Positions 22,215 to 34,449 of a stretch of 64,000 nt of DNA are shown here, in pieces. The notes beneath the pieces were generated by a model that saw only the letters and a list, made by a program, of their open reading frames with translations, did not search any database and was not told where the DNA came from. The translations under genes were made by a program, and so were the position numbers. Positions within the stretch are counted from its first letter, which is position 1. Each line of letters begins with the position of its first letter. This DNA comes from Acanthosepion lycidas (taxonomy: Eukaryota; Mollusca; Cephalopoda; Sepiida; Sepiidae), in assembly GCA_963932145.1 (NCBI GenBank), contig OZ010599.1:50497517-50561516 (forward strand). The letters are read 5' to 3'.

Positions 22215-22299
22215 AGAGTCTGTCTGTGTTTCTGAGATGAGGTATTATGTACATTATTTACATTATTCGGACAATAGTCCGAATAATGTAAATAATTTT
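22215..22299. repeat. Fold-back of SINE tips
   Basis: A near-perfect palindrome at about 22254-22299: the arm ATTATTTACATTATTCGGAC, a 3-4-base loop, then its complement. The arm equals the terminal 20 bases of the SINE family found at 31211, 59412 and 60970. The left flank (AGAGTCTGTCTGTGTTTCTG, then AGATGAGGTATTATGTA) matches the left flank of the SINE at 31211. It looks like a deletion product that kept only the two joined tips. Confidence 0.8.
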
Positions 22300-22574
22300 G
22301 AATTACTTTCTTTAACTACTCTTTCCTACCTGAAGAGTATTTCAATAACTCTTAAATTCAGAATAATAAAAACTCATTGGGTGCAAATAAATATTTTATA
22401 TCTTCAAACAGGTAAGAAAATAATAAAAAATTAAAGCAATGAAGTAAACTCAAAAGTATAATCTAGTTTTTAATTAACTTCTTTTTATACTTATAATGAA
22501 GTATAAAAATAAAATTATTCCTTTAAATAAGTTTCATAAAATAAAACAAATTATATTCTTAAACTAGTGGTTAT

Positions 22575-22715
22575 ATAAGGTTAAAGATAATTTATTTTTA
22601 ATCATAAATACCAGTTTCTTGATTATTTTACTACTGGTATTAGTTTTAATTTTTTTTTTAAATCGCATGATTAGAAGCCAGTGATAACAGTAGAAAACTA
22701 ATTATGACCTATAAC
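22575..22715. repeat. Direct repeat R2, copy 2
   Basis: Matches 21200-21350 in the same orientation, about 1.37 kb downstream. Confidence 0.7.
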
Positions 22716-22820
22716 ATCATGGAGTACCGTGCGTAAAAAAAACGTTATTTTCGTAATATTTTAAGCATTAATTTTAAAAATCTCAGTTTGTCCTTAAATT
22801 TACTAATTTAGTGTATAGGA

Positions 22821-23581
22821 TACAAATCCTATATCATTCCAACAAATAACTGAAAAACACAAAGTAGATTTGCAAACCCGCAAAATCGGATCAAAACGAC
22901 TAAAAACAGATTTCGCAATAAGGTGTGAAATTAATTTTCTGACCAATGAAAGGAGGCGAATTGCTAAACTAAAAAAAAGATAACGATCCAGTGTGAAAAA
23001 AAAGTCAGCTGTAAATAGAGAGACTCAAGTCAATCACCAGTCAGAAGGGCGCAGAGATCATAGAGAACAGAAGACAGTCAGGTCCGTCACTGACTCAACC
23101 AGACACTAAGAGCAGAAAGTGGGGTAGGAAAGGAAAACAACAACAACAAATTTGCAACTGACTCCAAAACAATTCAACCCGATAAGTACATTTTCCTCTT
23201 ATCTTTTATTTCTCATTCACACTCTCTTTTTCAACTTAAATTGATCATCCCTTTTTCCTTTCCACCTACTCGGCGGATACACAAAAACAAAAGAAACAGA
23301 CATTACTCTACTACTCTGTTGAAAGACAGCGAACACACAGACATTTTTGTTCAAATCACATTTGCTTAAACGAACTAAAGCATTAATCTTTTTTACTCTA
23401 TTCACAGGATAAAAGATATACAAATTTGTTTATTCTGCATGAATGACATTAAATATACAATGTTCTATTTTCTACAAACGTTCCTTATCGTGTTGTCTTT
23501 TCTTGAAATATGCGTTGTATTTTGTGGGCAGGGTATCCCGTATTAAATTCTCCTTTTAATCCGGGTACGCTGTACCCCACA
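22821..23581. repeat. LTR-like interspersed repeat, copy 2
   Basis: About 761 bp, same orientation as 12031-12736. The differences are mostly small indels, including an extra CCACCTACTCGGCGGATAC-like stretch near 23262 and an extra segment near 23425. It ends GTACCCCACA. Confidence 0.7.
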
Positions 23582-24379
23582 AGTTTCAAAAACTATCTTG
23601 GATAGTTTTAAGATTTTTAAGAGATTTTTACATTTGTTGTTTACAAACATGTATCGTTTATAATGGCAGTTCAAAGTAAAAAACAGTCACTGTTTTCAAA
23701 ATGCCGAAAAACTTTATTTACATACGGAGATTTTTTTTTCTTTTTATACAAATTTAGTGTTAGGCTATTATCTTTCGAATAAAGCCAAAATTTAACATCA
23801 AAGAAGACGTTTAATTTAATTATTTAAAATGTATTTTGCGTTTTTATTTTTATTAGGAAATTGGTGGCGGTGCCTAGATTTATTCGTATGTGTAGTGGTA
23901 GAAAAATAAATGTATAAAAATATAACAAAGAAACAAAAAATTTCACCATCTCTAAAATAGATGTATATTCTGAATTGCTGTACCAGGAAGTCATATTTCC
24001 ACAAACCAATCAGTAACGCTTCCGACAGTATAGTCTAACCAACTAATCAGATTCATCCCAACCATCATAGTCTAGCGAACCAATCAGAGACAAGATCTGT
24101 TCTCAATCTAGATATGAGTTCATTGATCGAAAATCAATTAGAAATCATGCGGCAGTTTCGAAATGGATCTCTTTGTCTCGTTAGTATACGAATACAAGGA
24201 GACGGACAGTCGAACTAAATCATCGAATTAAATCGATGAAATTATTTTATCCATTCCCCGGAGCTGCGATCATTGTAACATACTCAACTGCCTAAATGCC
24301 GCACTTAAACACGATCTAGATTAAGCGCGACCAAAGACTTCAACGGTTGAATCAGGGTATGAACAGGCTGCGCATGACA
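23582..24379. other. No recognised feature
   Basis: AT-rich to about 24000, then more balanced sequence up to the solo LTR. Two overlapping minus-strand frames near 23816-24009 are low-complexity and match no family. Confidence 0.4.
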
Positions 24380-24383
24380 GACA

Positions 24384-25337
24384 TGTCGCGGCCGCCATTA
24401 GCCGCTCCTTAGAAAGACGACTTTGACCTTCACAACCCCCGATCTCGCAGATTTAAGTCCAGCGGCAGGTGAGAAACTGGACGACTTGCCAATATTGTGG
24501 ACACCAAAACCGTAACTCATGAGCATCGGATTAGGCAGCGCTTTCCAAACATCGAACAACATGGGGAGTAATTTTATATCTACGGTTTGCTACTCCCTCT
24601 AACCAGGGAGTAACTTGAACAAATCGCTCCACATATTGTTAGACCCTTTTTTCGTCCAAATCCGAACGTCTCGGCCTGGGGGGCCTGGATCAAAGCACAC
24701 TACCTTTGTGAGCTTTCGGTGCTTTGTCGAGAGAATACTCTTCGGCGCGATTCCGTCTCCGCGGTCGATCCGCCCTGGAAGACATATCACCTCTCTGACC
24801 AGCTTCGTCAAGTGCTACACTTCGGCGCGATCCCGCCTATGTGGTTGATCCGCCCTGACAAGTCGTATAACTATTCTGATTCGGCCCTGTTTAGGGACTC
24901 CGCCTTCGTCACGTGCTACACTTCGGCGCGATCCCGTCTCCGCGGTTGATCCGCCCTGTGAAGTCGTATCACTATTCTGACTCGGCCCTGTTTAGGGACT
25001 CTTCCTAACCGATACAACGAATTTTCGTGCGACATCGATCAACCTGCTGCTGTTCCTGACAATTCTCCCATCCGGCAGTCGACCAGCTACTGCCGCCAAC
25101 CAACTCTACATTCGTTTCGCCGATACGACCGAAATCAGCTACCCCTGAAAAAAAAAACCCAGTCATACTCCGGTTTTTGACACCGATACAAACATATTTC
25201 TCCAGAGTACACTCTTGTACATTTTGGATAAATAAAATCGACGTTATTGTTTCTTAAACCTTTGTCTCATTGTCTTAGCTGTTCACACCTTTCTTCGTAA
25301 AGCTTTCGGGGGCGACATCCTTATCGGCCCCGCAACA
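24384..25337. mobile_element. Solo LTR, copy 2 (954 bp)
   Basis: Begins TGTCGCGGCCGCCATTAGCC and ends CGGCCCCGCAACA, so it has the TG...CA ends of an LTR. It is flanked by a perfect 4-bp duplication GACA (24380-24383 and 25338-25341). Inside are three tandem units of about 80-100 bp starting CGGCGCGAT (near 24744, 24824 and 24924), each with a TCGATCCGCCCTG or TTGATCCGCCCTG motif. An AATAAA lies near 25230, upstream of a conserved TGTCTTAGCTGTTCACACC tail, consistent with an R-U5 region. No internal region or second LTR is present. Confidence 0.9.
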
Positions 25338-25341
25338 GACA

Positions 25342-28300
25342 TTATACAGAAGGTGTCACTCGAAATCAGCGGCAGTTCGTTGCTGTTTCATGACTAGATT
25401 TTGCATGTCTTATTTCATGTGCCGCAGAGGGAGGTCATAAAATCTAGTGTGTGTGTTACTTCCTGGCAAATTGAGGTCCACCTTAAACACATTCATGCCA
25501 TCAGCACTTTCTTCTACTGGTTTTCTTTCACCCCCAACCAACTATGGCAAAGCTAAACTGCGATAGGAAATGGATGTCGGGAAAAGGTTTTGGCGAAACT
25601 GGAATCTTCTAGTCCTGAACCTCCACGTTGACGGCGAATTTAGTCATCAACGCCACCATCGCCATAAAGGAATCTACCAGCAAAGAAATTGAATTCTTGG
25701 ATAAGAGATAAGACGATGGCGATGCGATCTACACAGTCTCGCATAGACACCTGCATAAACCATTTACACCGGTAACTCATACGTATACACAGTCCTGCGT
25801 TGATAGGCATAGTTCCTTCTCCCCTTTACACTACCCGCTGCTTGTTGAAACGAACATTGAAACACTAAGCTAAGGTCCCGACACCGAAATAGAATTACAA
25901 CTGCGTATGTATGTATGCCCAAACGCACGGATATGTATCAGCGCCTAGCATCGAATTGCTTATATAGATGTGTTGGTGTTAACTAAAATGCGTACACCTG
26001 TATGTATGTGTCTATGCGTATGATAGTACCACTCCATACAAACACAGAAGCAGATTCCCCCTCCCACCACCAAACAAGCATAAATAAATTCATTCTTAAA
26101 AATAAACCAGTTTGTCTGATGATCGCAAAAGCGTGAAACCCAGAGTCAAAAACTCATATCCATACAACTTATATTCTCCAGGAGTCTCTCTCGTATGCAT
26201 TAGGACATTTGCATTTGAACTCTCGAGCATCACTCAATTGTTCTGTATATATAGTATTATATAAAAATTTATTTTGTATGTATTAACTCTCTGTATATTT
26301 TTTAACCATTATTCAAGATACATAGTGGGAAACGATGTTACAATATGCCTTATCTTATAAGGTAAGATTTTAACTAGCAAAAAATAAAAATAACTTAAAA
26401 CAAAAAACAAAAAATGCTTCGAAACCTGCAATTTAAGGAGGAACAAGGGGACCCGAGCTAAATGCTTGCAAGCTATCAGTTCCGTTATATTTTTCATTCT
26501 TCAATCTTGATGTCTCTGCATATATGTGCTTATTTCTTTAGTCAGTTAATTTAATCATTTTGTCTAATATTGACTAAAAACAAATTATTTTACATGCCAC
26601 AGATAGAGTATATAAATACAAATGAAGGAGACATATTTATCAAAAACTGTATGTGAGGCATTCATCAGATTCGATTCAGTATAACAGACTGCATTACCTG
26701 TTGAATGAAAAATATACAAATATGTCATTGGATTATCATCCAAACATATGTAATATCGACCTGCTGATTTTAATTGCGTGCTATGTTTTGTGATCTAGAC
26801 CATTTGAAAGATTTTTGAAATTTTCGAATATAGTTTGTAGTACTGAACCACACGCTCGAAGTCTATTTCACTTTTTAAACGGAAACGGCATTGATATAGA
26901 TATAAAAACTGCCGTAGTCAAAGTAGACAACATCAGAAACAGTTTAGAATTGAATATGTTTGTAACTTACATCTATATTTTGAACATCCATTAAATTTGT
27001 TTGAAAAATGTTCTGCTGTCAAGAAGCATTCATTTTCTTCGAAAACCTGAACTCAATTTTTCTGCTTCTACCTATAGGTGGGAGTTCCTGCAGCATTATT
27101 TGATGGTGATTATTGCTGTGGGTACTGCTACTAGTTCAACTAAAAGCAGTGGTAACCATAATTTTCATATGTAAATAATGGGTTATCATCATTTCTAGAT
27201 GTAAAAGGAATAAACTTCAAGTCGTAAATATTTTCATATAATTAATAAAGGCTCAACAAAAAAGAGAAATATACTAGTGTGTATAGATCGGAAAAGGAAG
27301 AAAATGCATTAAAAAACTAGCCTCCCGCCGATAGGTGGAAGAAATTTTCCAAGCGGGAACGAACCTCGTCTTGACACTGCTACTGCATTCTAGGTAGAAA
27401 GGGGGAAATTGAAAGAGGAATCTGAGATTGGTCTTCTTTTTACCCCTGAAACTATATAACGTAACAAATTTGGCAGAGCAGTTGGATATAATCCCCACAT
27501 TCTCATTTGCCCATTGTGAAAAGAATGTCATATATAAGGTATGCAAGTGGAACAAGGATACATTTACACAGCTTTTCTTCAATAAAACAAAATGGATAAC
27601 ATTTCAAACAATAATCAAAAGGCAAAGTATCGACAACAGAGCCTCGCGGACTACTTACTACCACGATGAATTTGGAAGCAGAAATAGTAGTCATATTGTT
27701 GAATCAAGTATAACAATGTTTTTAAAAGACTTTATTTGCAATTTTCTGGCCAAGACAAGTTATGCATTTTATGAATCTTTACATGACATATACACGACAT
27801 TATATACATGAGCTATACAATCTACCGTTTCAGACATTGAGTAAAAAAGCAAACAAGGATCGTCATATATAATCCCCACATTCTCATTTGCCAATGTGAA
27901 GATTATGGTAAGATGTAAAAGATGTTTAAATATAATAGAGGGTACTTCATATAAAACAGTTTAAGCCAAATCTCAAACTTAACTTCTTTGAAAATGAACG
28001 GAACAGCAAATTATTGATTATTGCAAACAACTTGGTCAAGGTTCTTGGTGGTCGTGTTCGATCAAAAAGTGCTAATAGATTGAAATCTGGGAAGTTTGAT
28101 AGGGCAACACAATGAAGTCATTTCATATTCCCGAAACCATTTTTGCACTATTCGTTCAGTGTAGCAAAACGCATTGAATGATTCCATCATAGCTTCATCA
28201 GACTCGTCTCGTCTTCAATGATACTTAGATCATTGTTGCACTAGAAAGTAGACCGTGTAAATGATCGTACGCAGTGTTGTCCAGCCGAACATTAAACAAA

Positions 28301-28949
28301 CTATCATATTACATCCACTGGCTTCAATGAAGACATGTTGTTACAGTTACCATCTCTTCCCACGGATACACACACGTTCCTTATCATCTTATTTTAATCA
28401 GGAGTAAACGAGATTCATAGAAACAGGTGACCTTCTTGCACTGATACAATACGGATATACATTTATAAGTATTTTGACTGCCCTGCAGCTATGCAATTTC
28501 ATAAGTAACAAGGATCTATATACTGTGTATTGTGACACATTCCTGCCTTCACTTTGAAATCACTCTGAAATTTGTGTCTTAGAAGCTCTTCTTTGGGTTT
28601 CCGTTTATTTCTCATTGACGTATATTGGATGCCAAATACCTTGTCGGCTGTTAGTGATTTATTCCTCCTCGGACCACCATTGATAGTTATTCACCATAAT
28701 TGAAGATGTGCACTTAACAAGCTGTACTGTCGAGAAAATTCTCCGACTCCATCTTCAGCCTTTATGAAAATCACTCATCTTCCTTCTTCTTGTGTATAAC
28801 TGCGGCATTCAACACATTAAAATGAAGTCCACGCGGTCGGTTTTCCTACTTATGTACTTTATGCGCAGTTGTTGCAAGGCAGTAGATGTTATTCTTGCAA
28901 TATGTTATTGGTCATAATGTTTTGACTTATCAGTCTATGTTTATGTGTG
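25342..28949. other. 3.6 kb without a recognised gene
   Basis: No frame matches a family I know. A segment of about 42 bp (CCCCACATTCTCATTTGCC plus flanks) near 27493-27535 recurs at 27864-27905 in the same orientation. Several frames between 27274 and 27811 overlap on opposite strands and look like chance. Confidence 0.45.
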
Positions 28950-28953
28950 TATG

Positions 28954-29872
28954 TGTCGCGGTCGCCATTAGCCGCTCCTTAGAAGGACGGCCTTGACCTT
29001 CACAACTCCTGATCTCGCAGATTTAAGTCAAGCAACATGCGAGAAACCAGACGACTACTAGTCCAATATCGTTGATGCCAAACCGTATCTCGTGAGCATC
29101 GGATTATGCAGCGCTTTCTCAAACATCGGACAACAATTGATATTAATTTAATATCTACGGTTTTCTACTCCCTCTAGCCGGTGAGTACTTGAATAAATCG
29201 CTCCAAATATCATAAGCCCCTTTTTTCGTCCAAATCCAAGCTGCTCGGCCCGGGGGCCTGGATCAAAGTGTAGTACGCTGCCTTTGTGAGCTTCCGGTGC
29301 TTTGTCGAGAGTGTTACTCTTCGGCGCGATCCCGTCTCCGCGGTCGATCCGCCCTGGAAGACGTATCACCTCTCTGACTGGCTTCGCCAAGTGATATACT
29401 TTGGCGCGATCCCGTTTCCGCGGTCGATCCGCCCTGTGGAGTCTATCACTATTCTGACTTGGCCCTGTTTAGGGACTCCGTCTTCGCCAAGTGATTTCCG
29501 CGGTCGATCCGCCCAGTAAAGTCGTATCACTGTTCTGACTTGGCCCTGTTTAGGGACACCGATCAACCTGCTGCTGTTCCCGTCTATTCTCCCATCCGGC
29601 AGTCGACCAGCTACATCCGTTTCGCCGATCAACTCTATATTCGTTTTACCGATACGACCGAAAGCAGCTACCCTTAAAACAAAACCAGTCATACCGGACC
29701 CGACACCGACTTGAACACATTTCTCCAGAGTACACTCTTGTACAATAATTGGCATTAATAAAATCGACATTATTGTTTCATAAACCTTTGCCTTTGTCCC
29801 CTCATTGTCTTGGCTGTTCACACGTTTCTTCATAAAGCTTGCGAGGGCGACATCCTTATCGGCCCCGCAACA
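28954..29872. mobile_element. Solo LTR, copy 3 (919 bp), empty-site copy
   Basis: Same family as 6241 and 24384: TGTCGCGGTCGCCATTAGCC at the start, GGCCCCGCAACA at the end, and a perfect 4-bp duplication TATG (28950-28953 and 29873-29876). It has tandem CGGCGCGAT-type units in the middle and a terminal AATAAAATCGAC motif near 29757. Around 29235-29250 it carries one uninterrupted copy of the 16-bp site where the Tx1-like LINE entered copy 1. Confidence 0.9.
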
Positions 29873-29880
29873 TATGTATT

Positions 29881-29916
29881 TGCGCGCGCGCGTGTGTGTG
29901 TGTGTGTGTGTGAGTG
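29881..29916. repeat. (GC)n(GT)n microsatellite
   Basis: A GC dinucleotide run passes into a GT run, just after the solo LTR. Confidence 0.95.
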
Positions 29917-31210
29917 AGAAATATAAACAGAACAGGAGAAAAATATAAAATGAGTCTAGCTAAATTATTGATTTAATTTTCAACTTTAAGATTGTTACAT
30001 CTTAATCAAAAATAAAATAAAAAACTTTAGAAGCATTAAGACTAAACGTTTGACTTTCCTGTTATTCAGAACGAATATCTTTGACACAAGACCAAGGCGT
30101 TAACCTTAAAAATGTATGTCATAACAATTTAAACATGAATGTTAGAAAATCATCTGTAGATCAAATTCTCTGCATTAATATCTACATAATCAACCGACGA
30201 AATTATGCTATAATTAGGTAATCTAACATTTTTAGCAATTATTTACTAATGCTTGGTGCTTTGGATCGCGACTATATATAAAAAGAAAAATTGGAATCCA
30301 CAAAACTTTTTTTTAAAGTCATCTGGAGACTTTCCATATAACAAAAAATTGAAAGGAATCAGGAAATGTTATTGAAAGGAAATCTGTTTTCTATGTTTCT
30401 AGTATACACGGTTTTTTATTGTAAGTTGATTCTTTTTTACTTTTGTCTTAAAAATGTGCATTCGTCAATTATATGTGGAAGAGTCACTTTGGGAGAAAAA
30501 AAAACTGTAGTTTAGAATCTATTACAACAACAAATCGCAAGCAGACCATTGCGTTACGCTCATATGCACTTGAAAATATTATGTGAATGTTTAGTTTACA
30601 TATGCATATTGCGTTGAAACTGGCTTACTTCCGTTAACATAACTCTCATGGTGTCCCCTAAGTAATCTGAGATTGAAATTTCTTATAAAATGTTTCAGCT
30701 TTCCTGACTGCCATTTGTGGGTTTTAATTTTTTTTAATGTTTTTTTTTTTGTGTGTCTTGTGCGTGCACACACACACACAAAATGTGACAAAAAGCTTTA
30801 ACTTTTTTCTTTATTTCAGTCATTTACTTTGAACAACAGTAATTCGTAGGTTAGCTTTGTTGACCATTTTCTCTCAAATTAAATGATTTATCAAATCATA
30901 TAATGATGCCAGCTGTCACGGAAGAGGTTCACTAATTTTAAATTCCATCTGAACCTGCTTGTGTTCATTTCGCAAATGAGGTACTTGCACCAGTGGGACG
31001 TACGGTTTTCAAGTGATTAAAAAAATACAATTTCGAAAACTGATTTTCAAAACAGGCATACCCTCTTCATTTACAAAATTACTATAACATAATCTCCCTA
31101 CTCTTTAGTCTTTACTCTTTACATACCTAATTTGATTTTGTGCCAGACTTAACCTAGAAAATATTCATATTTATAAATTTAGAAGAAACTTATAAATAAC
31201 ATATTACTTC
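29917..31210. other. AT-rich, no gene recognised
   Basis: Nothing beyond short A/T runs and a CA run at about 30766-30780. Confidence 0.45.
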
Positions 31211-31545
31211 AGAGTCTGTCTATATTTCTGAGATGAGGTATCATGTACATTATTTACATTATTCGGACTATTGTCCTCATCTTTGTCGCCATATTTATCA
31301 CAACGTTTCGGCCGTTGTACGCTCCGGCCTTCTTCAGAGGGAAATTAACAGGAGATAACTGATAACTGACATCCATCAAACATGGCACGTGGAACTAGAA
31401 CAGTCTACCCCGGTGAGCGAAATAAAGGTTTCAGTTCGACATTCCAACCACCTGAAGAAGGCCGACGCGTACAACGGCCGAAACGTTGTGATAAATATGG
31501 CGACAACGATGAGGACAATAGTCAGAATAATGTAAATAATGAACA
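31211..31545. mobile_element. SINE copy with an inverted second tail
   Basis: From about 31340 to 31540 the plus strand carries the SINE body (AGGGAAATTAACAGGAGATA, then CATGGCACGTGGAAC, then ATTCCAACCACCTGAAGAAG) and its tail ending AATAATGTAAATAATG. From about 31247 to 31339 the same tail occurs inverted and joins the body at a TTCAGA overlap. This leaves terminal inverted repeats of about 90 bp. The tRNA-like head is missing. The arrangement looks like a 5'-inverted, truncated retroposition. Confidence 0.8.
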
Positions 31546-31919
31546 TATTACTTATTAATTAAATTTATAAATAATGAATTCATAAATTTATATTTTTAAA
31601 TTTATGTATAAATTTCAGTGTTGAGTTTTTCATAGTCCCAGTGAATGAAAGAAAGTGAATCAGACAGCCATATTGATAAGCCTTTTTATTCGTAAATATT
31701 TAAGATGAGTATCATAATCGTAAAAGTAAATCATTTTATTTTAGCAATAAACACTTGTTCAAAACTGAACAACACTAATTGAAAAGTGCAACTATAAAAT
31801 AGCTATCTTAAAAATGTGCTCAAAAAGGATTTTAAAAAATACCTCAACAAACCTAATAAAAACAAAATTTTATCGTCGAAATCTTTGTGTTACACTTAAA
31901 TACAGTTACAATAAAAAGT
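31546..31919. other. No feature seen
   Basis: AT-rich sequence between the SINE and the long direct repeat. Confidence 0.4.
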
Positions 31920-33365
31920 AAAGATCAAAGGGTTTTTTTTACGTAAAAACATTTTTTAAAATCCTTTTTAGAACCTTGGAAATTTTGGTTAAAACATCTT
32001 GTTTTTCTGGCATCAACGCGGGATCATAAAATTGTACGGGATTCCTGGGGTGAAAAACATTGATTTGGAAATTCTTGCAAAAATCAGTTAATTGTCGGAT
32101 TTTAAATGAAATTTCCAGGATTTATTCAGAATTATTTTTTAAATGTTTTTTTTTTTTTTTTTTTTTTAGAAAATCTTTGGGAGAATTTTTTTTTTTTTTA
32201 CATCTACTCATTTAGTTTTATGAAATTTCAAGAGACTCTTTTTGTATCGTTTTAATGTTTAGTTTAATTATAGGGACACATCCTCGGAGAAATCATTGAC
32301 TTTTGATTTTGTCAAACAGGACCCTACTTACAGAAAATCTGCTCTGAATTGTAAAATAAAAAATGCAGTGATATGACATTATTTAATTAGAACAAATTAT
32401 TAATTAAAAATACAACTAATTAATTAAAAATGCAATGAGTAAGACATTATTAGAACAGATCTTTAATTACTTTTATGAATAAAATATATTATGGACACTA
32501 TTGTCTAAAGAAAAATATGTTTTTCAATGAATAAGGAATTTTTACAAGAATATTTTTCATTTTTTAAAATTTTACTTCGGATAATTTATAAACTTTTAAA
32601 TCTTAAAAAAATTCTGTATTAATTTGTAGCGGTGAAGTAATATTGTTATTAAATTAAAAAGTTATTATTTACTACTAATCATAATCACTACAACTTAACA
32701 ACCCTCAGTATTTAAAAAAGAATTTTGATTTTATTTCATGTGTTTATAAACGTGATGAAATACTAATGTCCACACACGACATTATCAGAAAATAAAAGCG
32801 GTAATAGTAAATTTAAAGTTTATTGGTTATTTTCACGCATTTCCTCAACGAGCGTCTTTGTAAAGTACTTAAAATTCAATAAAATATTAGATTGCTTATG
32901 ATGTTTTCTTAAATTTTAAAGATTACTGGGAATTTAAAAATATTATTCACGTTGTATTCGTCAATTAATTTTTACAGTTAAGAACTTCCTAAAATATCGA
33001 TAAAAAAATGCATGCCAACGGAAAAGGGTTTTCTGTGCTAATATTTCATTCAGTTCAATTAAAATTAAAATCAGCTAATATCCCTCAAATAAAGTTTCAG
33101 GGAAGTACATTCTAGTTTTGAAAAAATTTAATAAACGGAATTATGCTGTTGACAGATTTGTCAAAATGGATGTTTCTATCGATTTTACTGATCAGAAAAA
33201 TATTACAATCAATTTAAATTCGGTTTGAAATACCGTAAAAATATTTTCCTTATAGGAAATATTAAATTTAATCTATTAGCATGGAATTAAAACTAAAATA
33301 AAAGCTTCAAGAAAATTTTCTTTTTTTTTAAATGCATTTTAAACCTTCGGTGTGGGTTTTTTAAA
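31920..33365. repeat. Long diverged direct repeat, copy A
   Basis: About 1.45 kb, AT-rich, with two long T runs (near 32149 and 32190). It matches 36995-37640 and then 39720-40110 in the same order and orientation at perhaps 70%. Shared landmarks are CCTTTTTAGAAC, GGTGAAAAA-ACATTGATTT, TCAAATAAAGTTTCAGG and CATTTTAAACCTT. Copies A and B flank a minus-strand Gypsy pol remnant, so they may be its long terminal repeats, but the ends are not defined and I cannot show TG...CA termini. Confidence 0.55.
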
Positions 33366-33529
33366 AGCAACTATATTAACACTAACAGGGTTAAATTGAT
33401 AAAAAGTGTTTTTATAAAATGTCATTGGAATTTACGTTGATATCACCTCAAAGATTTACCTCATACTATGGTAAAAAATCTGTTTGCAATATGTATTTAT
33501 TTTTATTTTTGTTCCTTCACTGAAAGCAA

Positions 33530-33553
33530 GCCCTAAAAGAGCTCTTTTAGGGC
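33530..33553. repeat. Perfect 24-bp palindrome
   Basis: GCCCTAAAAGAG and its exact complement meet at 33541-33542 with no loop. It lies between copy A and the integrase remnant. It could form a hairpin or act as a terminator-like structure; its function is unknown. Confidence 0.9.
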
Positions 33554-33554
33554 T

Positions 33555-34445
33555 CCAACCTCGTCGGGGTTCCTGCGTAGTACGCAATGCATCGGCCATG
33601 CAGATACACGATTTTTATTATTGGCTGATGACTGATAATGTAACGTCAGTTTAAAAATAATCAAAAAAATAGTGGATGTCCATAAAACAGTACTAAAAAA
33701 ATGGCAGAGGTCACAACGGCTCCCCACGGTGATTCGGGGGTAAGACGCGCCAGCTCTACTGTTTCTTTTTATCGGAGGATTTAAGTCTGAACTTATCTTC
33801 GTTCCGATTTTCCAACTCCATATCGGATTCATGTTTTCGCCATCAGATGCACTCATCCTTTCCTCCTACTAGGGTTCATCCTCATTTTTTACTTCTTCGT
33901 CGTCAATTCTAAATCTTATTGGAGCAGAGTGGGACAGTAAATTCTGTCTGTGTTGTTATTACAGCTGTGTCCCTTTTGTACAATAAAGTTCGGGACTTGA
34001 TTCTCTGTCTTTTTTGTACCACTTTTTTCGTTTGTCGAATAGGACATTGTTATAGGTGATCTAATTTGTTTTCTCGTCAATACAGAGGGACTTTGCACTC
34101 TACCTGCATGTGAAATGGTTCTATAACTTAGTCTTGGGAGGTAACTATCTATGATGTCTCTGGATGGTTAAAATTCCTTCATCCTTATTTTCACCATCCA
34201 CACCATTATCTCTGCAATTCCATTCGATTGCGAGTGGTATGGTGGTGTTTTATAATGGAGGCATCCAATTTGTTTTAACCACGAACACAAAGTTTCATCA
34301 AAAAATTTTGGTGCATTGTCAGTGACTAACGTTTCTGACATCCCATTTCGGGAAATTTTTTCGTAATATTTATTTTATCGTGGCTGACTACCTATCTTGA
34401 ACTCTAACAATATCAGACCACCCAGAGAATGAGTCGACCAAAATT
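33555..34445 (-). mobile_element. Gypsy-type integrase remnant (minus strand)
   Basis: Read downwards from 34445 on the minus strand: ILVDSFSGWSDIVRVQD, which is the first catalytic Asp block, near 34430. After it come a VTDNAPKFF-like block (second Asp, near 34320) and YKTPPYHSQSNGIAE with the catalytic Glu block (near 34245). The C-terminal tail includes NFIVQKGHS near 33985. These are the three DD35E blocks of a Ty3/Gypsy integrase. Frameshifts and stops separate them. The upstream half of the integrase is displaced by the RTE insertion beginning near 34450. Confidence 0.8.
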
Positions 34446-34449
34446 AAAA

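Noticed and set aside
31249-31540. A DNA transposon (MITE) with 90-bp inverted repeats
   Set aside because: The arms are the tail of a tRNA-headed SINE, and other copies have only one tail.
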